Below are positions 1-5,830 of a stretch of 12,234 nt of DNA, in pieces (position 1 is the stretch's first letter; every line of letters starts with the position of its first letter). Both the position numbers and the translations under genes were made by a program. This DNA is from Promethearchaeota archaeon (GTDB lineage: Archaea > Asgardarchaeota > Lokiarchaeia > Sigynarchaeales > SOKP01): contig JAUXAJ010000150.1 in the NCBI GenBank assembly GCA_030620005.1, forward strand, positions 1 to 12,234, given 5' to 3'. The notes beneath the pieces are model-generated. The model was not told the DNA's origin. It worked only from the letters and a program-made list of their open reading frames with translations, and did not search any database.

Positions 1-336
1 CTTTCCCCTTTTTGACTTTCTTTTCGGAAAGCCGATTTTCCTTTTCTTTTTTAACCCTTTATAGAAATTTTGATACGCCTCAAACAAATGTTCTCTTGAG
101 GATTGTAAAGCTATTGAATCTGCTTCTTTTAAAAACGGAAACTCTTCTTTATATTGCTTTTCCGTCTTGTACTTGTAAGACTTGAGTGCTTCCTTATCTT
201 CTTTTAACCTTTCATGGACCTCTTTTCTTTCCGAGAGCATTTGGTTAAAGATGAAACGACAGCATCCGATTGTCTTGTTAATCTGCATTCGTTGCGCCTT
301 GTTCGGGTATATCCGAACATTAATAGCTTTAATCAT
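1..336 (-). CDS. tnpB: TnpB (IS200/IS605 RNA-guided endonuclease), N-terminal part
   Basis: This is an open frame starting with ATG at 336 and running off the left edge, giving 112 codons with no stop. It reads like the N-terminal domain of TnpB/OrfB proteins of IS200/IS605 elements, RNA-guided nucleases related to Cas12 that cut DNA beside the element's target. Visible landmarks are RIYPNK (residues 8-13), GCCRFIFNQML (24-34), a Lys/Glu-rich helical stretch, FPFLKEADS near residue 70-80, NFYKGLKK near 95-102 and a basic tail. These match the usual TnpB N terminus in order and spacing. The RuvC catalytic residues, zinc finger and guide (omega) RNA would all lie left of this window, so intactness cannot be judged. 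A hairpin of IS type lies about 100 bp upstream. No tnpA is visible. The family call is firm; activity is unknown. Confidence 0.85.
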   Translation of the reverse strand, partial: MIKAINVRIYPNKAQRMQINKTIGCCRFIFNQMLSERKEVHERLKEDKEALKSYKYKTEKQYKEEFPFLKEADSIALQSSREHLFEAYQNFYKGLKKKRKIGFPKRKSKRGK

Positions 337-395
337 TTTATAGGATTATAGAGGTTACCCTCGTTTAAATGGTTTATAGTGCGATGGTTTAGTGA

Positions 396-423
396 TTTTT
401 TTTGTAAAATTTTTTTTGTAAAA
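396..423. repeat. Two tandem copies of a 14-bp T8-GTA4 unit
   Basis: Two head-to-tail copies of TTTTTTTTGTAAAA lie at 396-409 and 410-423, and the second runs on into a longer A tract ending at 431. On the minus strand this gives T-rich stretches upstream of tnpB. It could be simple slippage in low-complexity DNA or part of the mobile element's end. No function can be assigned. Confidence 0.6.
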
Positions 424-432
424 AAAAAAAAG

Positions 433-474
433 ACTCAATTCATCTCCACGCTAAAGCATGGAGTTTTCTTGAGT
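433..474. repeat. IS200/IS605-like terminal hairpin
   Basis: An imperfect hairpin has an outer 6-bp stem (ACTCAA 433-438 with TTGAGT 469-474), a symmetric 5-nt internal loop, an inner 5-bp stem (CTCCA 444-448 with TGGAG 459-463), one C/A mismatch, a 2-bp GC stem and a TAAA loop. IS200/IS605 elements carry such imperfect hairpins near both ends, where the transposase binds single-stranded DNA. Its position upstream of tnpB makes it the probable left end. Read on the tnpB strand, the CTTTAG loop followed by GTGGAGATGAATTGA also resembles right ends of this family, so a relic of another copy is possible. Confidence 0.55.
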
Positions 475-576
475 GATCATGATAAATATTTATTTTATTT
501 TTTTAAATTTAATTAAATGTGCGTTAAAGTGGCGATTTTACCTTCAATTGTTTGTACGGGACCTAATTCTGATGTA

Positions 577-607
577 TTAGATTTTTTTTAAAAAACATAA
601 AATCTAA
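577..607. repeat. 9-bp inverted repeat upstream of the acidic protein gene
   Basis: TTAGATTTT (577-585) is the exact reverse complement of AAAATCTAA (599-607), with a 13-nt A/T-only centre apart from one C. It lies 66-96 bp before the ATG at 673. It could be an operator or a transcript hairpin, or it could arise by chance in such AT-rich DNA. Confidence 0.4.
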
Positions 608-672
608 ATTTTATCTAATATTTTGAACAACATCATAAAAACGAGAAACTACTAAAAACAAGTTGCTAAAAA

Positions 673-1047
673 ATGGCTAAAAAAAAGAGAGCTCAAGCGC
701 TTCCATTACCCGAAGAGGATGAGATTCCTACGGGAAAGACTGACGAAGATGGCGACGAAGTTCTTGACTTGTACGACGACGATGACGATTTAAGTGACGA
801 TATTGATTACGACCTTAGTAAAATTGAAGATGAAATGCTTGCGGAAGAAACTGAAGAAGAAGAAGTCGGGATGGAAGTCAACGAAGTAATCAAAATGCTA
901 AGAGCCTTGAAATGTAAACCTTGTCCTGGTAGCGATAGCAAGTCAGAATGCAAAATACGTAAAGATCACGGATGTCCACCTGGCAAAGAATCAAAAAAGA
1001 AACCTTGGACAGAAGCGGAAAGAAAAGGTATAGTAAAGAGAAAATAG
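673..1047 (+). CDS. Small acidic protein with a C-terminal four-cysteine cluster
   Basis: I do not recognise this 124-residue protein. It has a basic start (KKKR, residues 3-6), a long strongly acidic and probably disordered middle (about 13-66, with a run of five Asp at 35-39 and repeated Glu around 58-64), and a short C-terminal part with C81, C84, C93 and C101 (CxxC-x8-C-x7-C). It ends in a basic tail (KKK around 108-110, KRK at the end). The cysteines could bind one zinc ion. The opposed acidic and basic blocks suggest a nucleic-acid or protein-binding role, but that is inference. Strong amino-acid bias and the absence of frame breaks support it as a real gene. There is no clear ribosome binding site; a TATA-like box about 35 nt upstream suggests a very short leader. 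A T-rich tract follows the stop. Confidence 0.7.
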   Translation: MAKKKRAQALPLPEEDEIPTGKTDEDGDEVLDLYDDDDDLSDDIDYDLSKIEDEMLAEETEEEEVGMEVNEVIKMLRALKCKPCPGSDSKSECKIRKDHGCPPGKESKKKPWTEAERKGIVKRK

Positions 1048-1076
1048 TTTAGAAATTTGATTTCAAAAAAATTTAA

Positions 1077-1083
1077 TTTTTTT
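1077..1083 (+). terminator. T-run terminator after the acidic protein gene
   Basis: Seven T residues about 30 nt after the stop at 1047, in a T-rich setting without a strong hairpin, fit the archaeal habit of terminating at oligo-T. A second T-rich patch follows within 20 nt. The call rests on position and composition only. Confidence 0.35.
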
Positions 1084-1103
1084 CTAATAATTCTTATCTT
1101 TTA

Positions 1104-1118
1104 GTGGATATTTAATAA
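1104..1118 (+). promoter_or_regulatory. Probable TATA/BRE promoter of the membrane hydrolase gene
   Basis: TATTTAATA at 1109-1117 follows purine-containing GTGGA, like an archaeal BRE plus TATA box. A box centred near 1113 predicts a start near 1139, about 9 nt before the ATG at 1148. That means a very short leader, consistent with the lack of a ribosome binding site. Confidence 0.4.
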
Positions 1119-1147
1119 GATGAGACTTGATTTTCTCTTAAAAAAAT

Positions 1148-2131
1148 ATGCTCTCTAATAACAAGAAACGCCTTATTTTACTAATCATTGATTTTTTATT
1201 CAGTTTGTGGATTTTCTCTATAAATGCTTCATGGGGAAATTCCTTTTTAACTTGCTTAATCTTATCAATCACGACGTTCCTAATCGTTTTTGTGCCCTAT
1301 GAGGTGTACGCTAGCATACAATCCATCTGGTTTGATAGATGGGTGCCCCTTTATTTAAACGATGTTTCGATTTCAAGGGTAGGAATTGAAGTAGAAGGTG
1401 GATTCTTGTCTGCTAATTTAGTAATGCGTGAAGATCAAAAATTAATAGAACTAATAAACGCGATTGTAATAGTATGCCACGGCTTTTCCGACACGAAGGA
1501 AACCCTTCAACATTATTATCTTCCATTGGCATATAATGGCTATACAATCTTAACATATGATGCTCGAGGAACTGGAGATTCCAAAAAGGTCGGAAAGAGA
1601 AGTGATTTTTTAAAACGAATTGAAGATTACGAGAAAATAATTGATTGGGTAAAAAAACACGAAAAATTCGGTCAAATGAAGTTATTTTCAGTTGGAATCA
1701 GTATTGGTGCCATTACCGTGTTATGCGGAGGTTTTCCAAAAAATGAAGTGGAAAAAATTGTTGCCATCTCATCGATGTCAAATTATAAAAAAAACGCTCC
1801 GAGATTTAATCCATTAATTGCATTTAGTTATCTAATAAAAGGTGTAAAACTTTTTCCTAATGACGAAGAAAATGAGAAATTATCTCCGTATATCGCTATC
1901 GAAAATGTAAAAAGAAAAGTTTCGGAAGAAGAGTGGAAAATTTTCTCGGAAAAAGTTTTATTAATTCACGCTAAAAACGATAGAATAATTAAATTTAAGA
2001 ATTTCACGCAAAATAAGTCAATTTTAGAACTGAAAGAAAAGAATCAATTGTTATTAAGAAAAGGTGGTCATGGGCAGAAAAAGAACGAACTTGCAATTGT
2101 TGGCGCTACTCTAAAATTCTTTAGCTCGTGA
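1148..2131 (+). CDS. Membrane-anchored alpha/beta hydrolase
   Basis: A serine hydrolase of the alpha/beta fold, 327 residues, probably an esterase, lipase or thioesterase acting at the membrane; the substrate cannot be told. Two hydrophobic segments (about 9-25 and 31-57) should anchor it, with the catalytic domain following. The fold's landmarks appear in order: HGF at 111-113 (oxyanion region), TYDARGTGDS at 136-145, nucleophile elbow G183-I-S185-I-G187, acid D278 in HAKND, and H308 in GGHG. The predicted triad is therefore S185, D278, H308, all present, so the enzyme looks intact. It stands alone on the plus strand, preceded by its own promoter-like site, and converges on the M14-like gene with only 22 bp between stop codons. 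The membrane segments resemble those of ABHD-type hydrolases, but I cannot assign a named subfamily. Confidence 0.88.
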   Translation: MLSNNKKRLILLIIDFLFSLWIFSINASWGNSFLTCLILSITTFLIVFVPYEVYASIQSIWFDRWVPLYLNDVSISRVGIEVEGGFLSANLVMREDQKLIELINAIVIVCHGFSDTKETLQHYYLPLAYNGYTILTYDARGTGDSKKVGKRSDFLKRIEDYEKIIDWVKKHEKFGQMKLFSVGISIGAITVLCGGFPKNEVEKIVAISSMSNYKKNAPRFNPLIAFSYLIKGVKLFPNDEENEKLSPYIAIENVKRKVSEEEWKIFSEKVLLIHAKNDRIIKFKNFTQNKSILELKEKNQLLLRKGGHGQKKNELAIVGATLKFFSS

Positions 2132-2153
2132 TTAAAGCTTATAGAATACAATC

Positions 2154-3311
2154 TTATTCGAATAGGTTTATCATTACTCTTATCGTTTCAATGACCAACA
2201 TAAGACTCAAATTGATAGAATTTAGCTTCTTCTCTAAATAGAACGGATCGTTTTTAGATTTCTCAATTTCGTCGAAGATGTTAAAAAATTGCTTTTGAGA
2301 TTCTAGTTCCATGCAAAAAACTCTCTCTCGAGATGTTGCATCGTTCATCTTCACTAAACAACCGTGATCGTGAAATTTATGGTCGTAAGCTGGATATTGA
2401 CTCTCCCATAATTTATCTTTCAATTTATCACGCACGATATTTGCCAACCTTATACAATATTCTTCACTTTTTTCGCTGTAACAAAAATAAAAAGACAACT
2501 TACCTTGATTTTGTGACATGTACTCTCTTAACTTTTCAAGAACCGTGTCAATTTGTTTCGTCGACATGTTTATGTGGTCGTGATCCGCTGATGGATTGCA
2601 TTTATAGAACAATGGCTTGCGAAAATACTGAATGTTATAAAGCTCTATTATATTTTCAATAACGGCTTCCTTTAGCCAGTGATCAAATTTATAATAATTG
2701 GTTAGTTCCATGCTTAGTTCTTTAGGAAATCTATAAAGTAGAGAAGTTTCGTGAAAATCTAAAATGTAAATAGTAATGTTTTCGTTTTCCCAATAATTCT
2801 TGAGAATGTTTTTTAATATTACTCCTTGATCAGGAAACTCACATTGATTTAACTCATTTTCAGCGTCCCTATATTCAGGAACAAATATCCTGCGCCAAAA
2901 TCTGTTTAGGTTGGAACCATTTTTAAGATAATACCCCGATTTATTATCACTTCTTGGATTTAGAAATCCGTAAGGATTCATTAAGGGGAAAAAAAGTAAT
3001 ACTTGTTCTTCTAAAAAAATGTCTTGCATGTTAATTTTTTGTTCCCTTATCATTTTTAAAAATTCGATAATCCCAAATAACCCGTTATATTCGTTGTGTT
3101 GGCATCCAACAAACATTTTAACGTGTTTAACTTCATTAATATCGATGTCATTAGGAATTCTTAAGATAGGAATCATCCCGTCAGAAATTTTAAATTCCTC
3201 ATATTTGACATATTTTAAATCGTCAAATTTTTTTAAAGATTTTAAGATTCCACGGTATACATCTTGTCGATTCGATAAATCTAACAAATCCTTTAATGAT
3301 TCAATATCCAT
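2154..3311 (-). CDS. M14-type zinc carboxypeptidase/deacylase-like protein with altered metal site
   Basis: Resembles the M14 metallopeptidase clan (carboxypeptidases, aspartoacylase/AstE-type deacylases), which remove a C-terminal residue or acyl group using one zinc. Numbered from the ATG at 3311 (385 residues), landmarks appear in order: GCQHNEYNG (69-77), MNPYG (111-115), SNLNRFW (133-139, Arg for substrate carboxylate), LDFHE (184-188, a zinc His) and CMELE with catalytic E335. The expected HxxE zinc motif reads Q71-H72-N73-E74, so Gln replaces the first ligand while a His sits next to it. His-rich patches lie at 244-246 and 311-316. The start is ATG 3311 rather than the in-frame TTG at 3314, because GGTGA lies 6 nt before the ATG. 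The stop of the ATP-grasp gene overlaps it as TGATG, so the two are translationally coupled. It may be active with shifted ligands, or a binding protein. Confidence 0.75.
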   Translation of the reverse strand: MDIESLKDLLDLSNRQDVYRGILKSLKKFDDLKYVKYEEFKISDGMIPILRIPNDIDINEVKHVKMFVGCQHNEYNGLFGIIEFLKMIREQKINMQDIFLEEQVLLFFPLMNPYGFLNPRSDNKSGYYLKNGSNLNRFWRRIFVPEYRDAENELNQCEFPDQGVILKNILKNYWENENITIYILDFHETSLLYRFPKELSMELTNYYKFDHWLKEAVIENIIELYNIQYFRKPLFYKCNPSADHDHINMSTKQIDTVLEKLREYMSQNQGKLSFYFCYSEKSEEYCIRLANIVRDKLKDKLWESQYPAYDHKFHDHGCLVKMNDATSRERVFCMELESQKQFFNIFDEIEKSKNDPFYLEKKLNSINLSLMLVIETIRVMINLFE

Positions 3312-4765
3312 CAACTTTCACCAATAATTTCATCCCAATTCGAAAAATTCATTATTTTTTGGTAATTGTTTGTCAAGCTTGTAAATAACACGCATCCTAT
3401 ACAGAAAATATCGACAAAATTTTCTATAGTTAGATCTAATAGCTTACTACTTTCAGGAGAAATTCCTCTTCCACGATCAACTTCTATCCGTCCATTAAAT
3501 CCGGATAAATTAACTACAAATTCTTCTTTGTTTAAACTGCCACTATATGTTCCTCTAGCAATTCTTGCTAATCCTCCTATAGGAATTATCTTACCTCCTT
3601 TTTGAGCTATATATATTCTTAAATCGAATGTATGCTTCCCTCCGCTCCAAGGAGGGACAATTAGAGAAAACTCCGCCATTTCCTGAATAGTATAAGGGTA
3701 AGGGTTTCTATTTTTCATGAACTTGTTAAAGAATTCTTCCTTACTCTTTTCTATTATCTTTTTTATATCGTTTGAATCCACATTTGGATGTATTGGCATG
3801 ACTCCAGCTCCCCCGGATCCTCCATTAGGTTTAATGATAAATGGCTTGCAATATGTATTAATGACATGCTTAATTTTATCAATTAACTCCTTTTCGTTAA
3901 AAGCCTTAGTAAAGAGAAGATACTTTAGATTATATTTTTCAATCGAATCTCTAGCATAATAACTTGCTAAGTAAGTTAGTGACTTGTCATCCGTGATCCG
4001 AAAAATTGGATTGACGATAATTGATTTAATTTTTCTAAAATCATCTTTGATGCATCTAGCAAAATCGTCGTCGTGAAGGCGCCTTGCGATACCATCACCG
4101 ATTAGTACGCTTACTTTGGCATCTCCATTTATTTTTACCCAATTATCAGAAAAGGATAAGCTAGTAGATATTTGCTTGTAATCGGCAATTAAGAACGCTA
4201 TATCTCCTCTGAACTCACCTCTGAAATTTTGAATGTTGAAAATATCAACCGTCAGGCTTTTTTTCTCCAGTTTTTTTCTTAAATACTCGATCATTATGAC
4301 TTTTTCGTGAATTAAACCATCGTCTATAGGAACACCAACTAAAACGAGGACTTTGTTATCTCCCCGTTTATTACCAATTAAAGCTTGAGTAATGGCTTCA
4401 AAATACCCGTCATACATGATATGTTGTTGCTTAAGCGTTAAAATCGAAATACCCCTGTTAGAACCTCCATTGGTTTCAAGTAAAAAGAATTTTTTGCCAT
4501 TTGGTTCATCACTTACCATGAAATCGATGCTCCCAGCAAAAAACATGTCGTTAGTACTTAAATAATTATCCTTGTTTTTTGCCATTTTAGCTAAGGCTTT
4601 TTTTCTGATCTCGTCGGCGAAATCATCGTCTTGCGAAGCTCTCAAATCACTGAACAAAACCAAGTCAAGGCCTAAAGATTCTCCTAAGGTAACCAACTCA
4701 AGATCAGAGTCCGTGATCTTTTTTGCCATTAATTTTACAAATTTAGATAGTTTATCCTCATCCAT
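3311..4765 (-). CDS. ATP-grasp ligase
   Basis: A 484-residue ATP-grasp enzyme. This superfamily couples ATP hydrolysis to joining a carboxylate to an amine or thiol, often in peptide-like products; the substrates are unknown. The likely ATP-grasp domain spans about 250-430: IIKPNGGSGGAGV (310-322, nucleotide-binding lysine and Gly-rich loop), E362 in IQEMAEF, DLR (381-383), GGLARIARG (397-405) and N419 in FVVNLSG, the last group supplying probable magnesium ligands. Residues about 137-225 look like the preceding Rossmann-like domain. The N-terminal 130 residues carry D81 and E97-T-N99-G in a stretch that itself resembles the end of an ATP-grasp core (D...ExN). It is the first gene of a pair with the M14-like protein and divergent from the DUF169 gene. 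GAGAG before the ATG may be a weak ribosome binding site. Confidence 0.82.
   Translation of the reverse strand: MDEDKLSKFVKLMAKKITDSDLELVTLGESLGLDLVLFSDLRASQDDDFADEIRKKALAKMAKNKDNYLSTNDMFFAGSIDFMVSDEPNGKKFFLLETNGGSNRGISILTLKQQHIMYDGYFEAITQALIGNKRGDNKVLVLVGVPIDDGLIHEKVIMIEYLRKKLEKKSLTVDIFNIQNFRGEFRGDIAFLIADYKQISTSLSFSDNWVKINGDAKVSVLIGDGIARRLHDDDFARCIKDDFRKIKSIIVNPIFRITDDKSLTYLASYYARDSIEKYNLKYLLFTKAFNEKELIDKIKHVINTYCKPFIIKPNGGSGGAGVMPIHPNVDSNDIKKIIEKSKEEFFNKFMKNRNPYPYTIQEMAEFSLIVPPWSGGKHTFDLRIYIAQKGGKIIPIGGLARIARGTYSGSLNKEEFVVNLSGFNGRIEVDRGRGISPESSKLLDLTIENFVDIFCIGCVLFTSLTNNYQKIMNFSNWDEIIGES
3317..3321 (-). promoter_or_regulatory. GGTGA ribosome binding site of the M14-like gene
   Basis: GGTGA, complementary to the archaeal 16S rRNA 3' end, lies inside the end of the ATP-grasp gene, 6 nt before ATG 3311. 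Spacing to the alternative TTG at 3314 would be only 3 nt, so this site decides the start and supports translational coupling of the two genes. Confidence 0.6.
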
Positions 4766-4780
4766 TAAAATCTCTCAGAA

Positions 4781-4900
4781 TTAAGTATAATAAAGAAAAA
4801 ACTTATTTAATTAATAAATAATTTAGATTTAAAAAAGAAATTATTATTTGTCATGACCTTAACAGGTTGCATTTTTTTAGCATGAAAAAAAGTGAATTTA
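4781..4900. promoter_or_regulatory. Divergent promoter region between the ATP-grasp and DUF169 genes
   Basis: The region is strongly AT-rich. On the minus strand, TATA-like TTTATTATAC (about 4785-4793) and an AT block near 4802-4818 could drive the ATP-grasp gene with no leader or a short one. On the plus strand, GATTTAAAAAAG (about 4826-4837) or the TTATTATTT following it could drive the DUF169 gene, whose AGTGA at 4891-4895 lies 5 nt before ATG 4901. ACCTTAACAGGT (4856-4867) is a small 4-bp hairpin followed by T7. Which boxes are used cannot be decided by eye. Confidence 0.4.
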
Positions 4901-5668
4901 ATGAGTAAATGGCAAGATTTAGAAGAAAAGTTAAATAAATTTCTTAGACTCTCCACGTTTCCAATAGCTGTTAAGTTATTAAAAACTGGAGAGGAATTAA
5001 AAGAAATTCAATTTCTAAAAAGACCAGAGATGAAAATTGCTCTTTGTCAAATGTTCAGCTATTCAAGAAATTACGGTTGGACAATGGGTTGCTCTAAAGA
5101 AGATAATGTTTGTCCTCTCGCCGAAATTGCTCTTGGATTTGAAGAACCTTACAAATTATTTTCTGAAGATGCTTTTTTTGTAGGGCGATACAACGAAACA
5201 AAAAAAGCGGCGAAAAAAACAACGGAAACAATGTCCAAGATTTCTCATGGCGAGTTTACTGCCATTGTATCAGGGGCTTTAAATCGAGTTGAATTTGATC
5301 CAGATTTAATATTGATATGGGGAAATTCGGCTCAAATAATGAGGATAATTCAAGGTTCTCTTTGGAAGAGCGGTGGAACAGTTACCATGTCAACCTTCTG
5401 CGATGGAGTGTGTGCGGAAACGATTGCAAGAGCTTATCTCACGGGAGAGCTGCAAATTGCATTACCCTGTTTGGGCGATCATCGCTTCGGAATGGCAAAG
5501 GATACTGATTTAGTCGCTTCCATTCCATTTGGAAAAATGGATTTAATAATTGATGGACTCGAAAAGACTCATAAAGCTGGAACACGATATCCAATACCAT
5601 ACCAGATGTCCTCACCCGAGTTCTTTCTCAAATTAAAAAAACAATTAGAGAAGGTTAAAAAAAAATAA
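4901..5668 (+). CDS. DUF169 family protein (COG2043-like)
   Basis: Matches the DUF169 family, an archaeal and anaerobe-rich group of cysteine-containing proteins without an agreed function. Counted from ATG 4901 it has 255 residues, close to the usual length. Six cysteines fall at family-typical places: C49 in ALCQMF, C64 and C71 in MGCSKEDNVCPLAE, C167 and C171 in STFCDGVCAE, and C190 in LPCLGDHRFG. Their pattern suggests a metal or cofactor site, which is inference. DPDLILIWGN (about 133-142) and the closing YPIPYQM stretch are also typical. The frame opens at GTG 4892, but that GTG is part of an AGTGA ribosome-binding-like sequence 5 nt before ATG 4901, and the family normally begins near SKWQDL, so the ATG is chosen. 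The gene is alone on its strand and ends in a palindrome plus T8 terminator. Confidence 0.85.
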   Translation: MSKWQDLEEKLNKFLRLSTFPIAVKLLKTGEELKEIQFLKRPEMKIALCQMFSYSRNYGWTMGCSKEDNVCPLAEIALGFEEPYKLFSEDAFFVGRYNETKKAAKKTTETMSKISHGEFTAIVSGALNRVEFDPDLILIWGNSAQIMRIIQGSLWKSGGTVTMSTFCDGVCAETIARAYLTGELQIALPCLGDHRFGMAKDTDLVASIPFGKMDLIIDGLEKTHKAGTRYPIPYQMSSPEFFLKLKKQLEKVKKK

Positions 5669-5682
5669 TCTCTATTATTACC

Positions 5683-5706
5683 TTAAGATTAATCTTAATT
5701 TTTTTT
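5683..5706 (+). terminator. Palindrome plus T8 terminator of the DUF169 gene
   Basis: A perfect 16-bp palindrome, TTAAGATTAATCTTAA (5683-5698), is followed directly by eight T residues (5699-5706), 15 nt after the DUF169 stop. In archaea the T-run alone can terminate; the hairpin would strengthen it. A second perfect palindrome, ATTGAATTCAAT, sits at 5738-5749 between the two convergent genes. Confidence 0.6.
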
Positions 5707-5830
5707 AAAAATTTAATCCAATTAAATAGACTTACAGATTGAATTCAATATTGTCTGCACTTAAAGTTAATGGTCCAATGTGGACGACATTAATAAATAC
5801 GAAGAAAAACGATTAAAATTGGTGAAAAGC

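Larger units (their letters stand above)
337..672. other. Gene-free region between tnpB and the acidic protein gene
   Basis: No coding frame is supported here. The stretch is very AT-rich and holds, in order, the leader of tnpB, a T-rich 14-bp tandem repeat, the IS-like hairpin, an AT-rich segment, an inverted repeat around 577-607 and a TATA-like CATAAAAAC near 634-642, which would place transcription of the downstream gene about 9 nt before its ATG at 673. The boundary of the mobile element probably falls in the 430-480 part, but no target duplication is expected for this IS family and none marks it. Confidence 0.5.

Noticed and set aside
337..672. CRISPR-like or riboswitch content in the first gene-free stretch
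   Set aside because: Only two tandem low-complexity copies are present without spacers, and no conserved riboswitch core is visible.
2333..2662. Open plus-strand frame of 109 codons
   Set aside because: It lies antisense inside the M14-like gene, whose motifs are recognisable; its own translation has no family features.
3019..3327. Open plus-strand frame across the ATP-grasp/M14 junction
   Set aside because: It is antisense to two well-supported genes and has a Ser/Leu/Ile-rich shadow composition.
3366..3959. Two plus-strand frames (3366-3605 and 3717-3959)
   Set aside because: Both are mirror frames of the ATP-grasp catalytic domain.
5317..5508. Second plus-strand frame inside the DUF169 gene
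   Set aside because: It is out of frame with conserved DUF169 motifs and has no features of its own.
5773..5785. GTCC/GGAC mini-hairpin as a possible small RNA
   Set aside because: Only 4 bp with a 5-nt loop, no C/D or H/ACA box sequences nearby and no conserved features.
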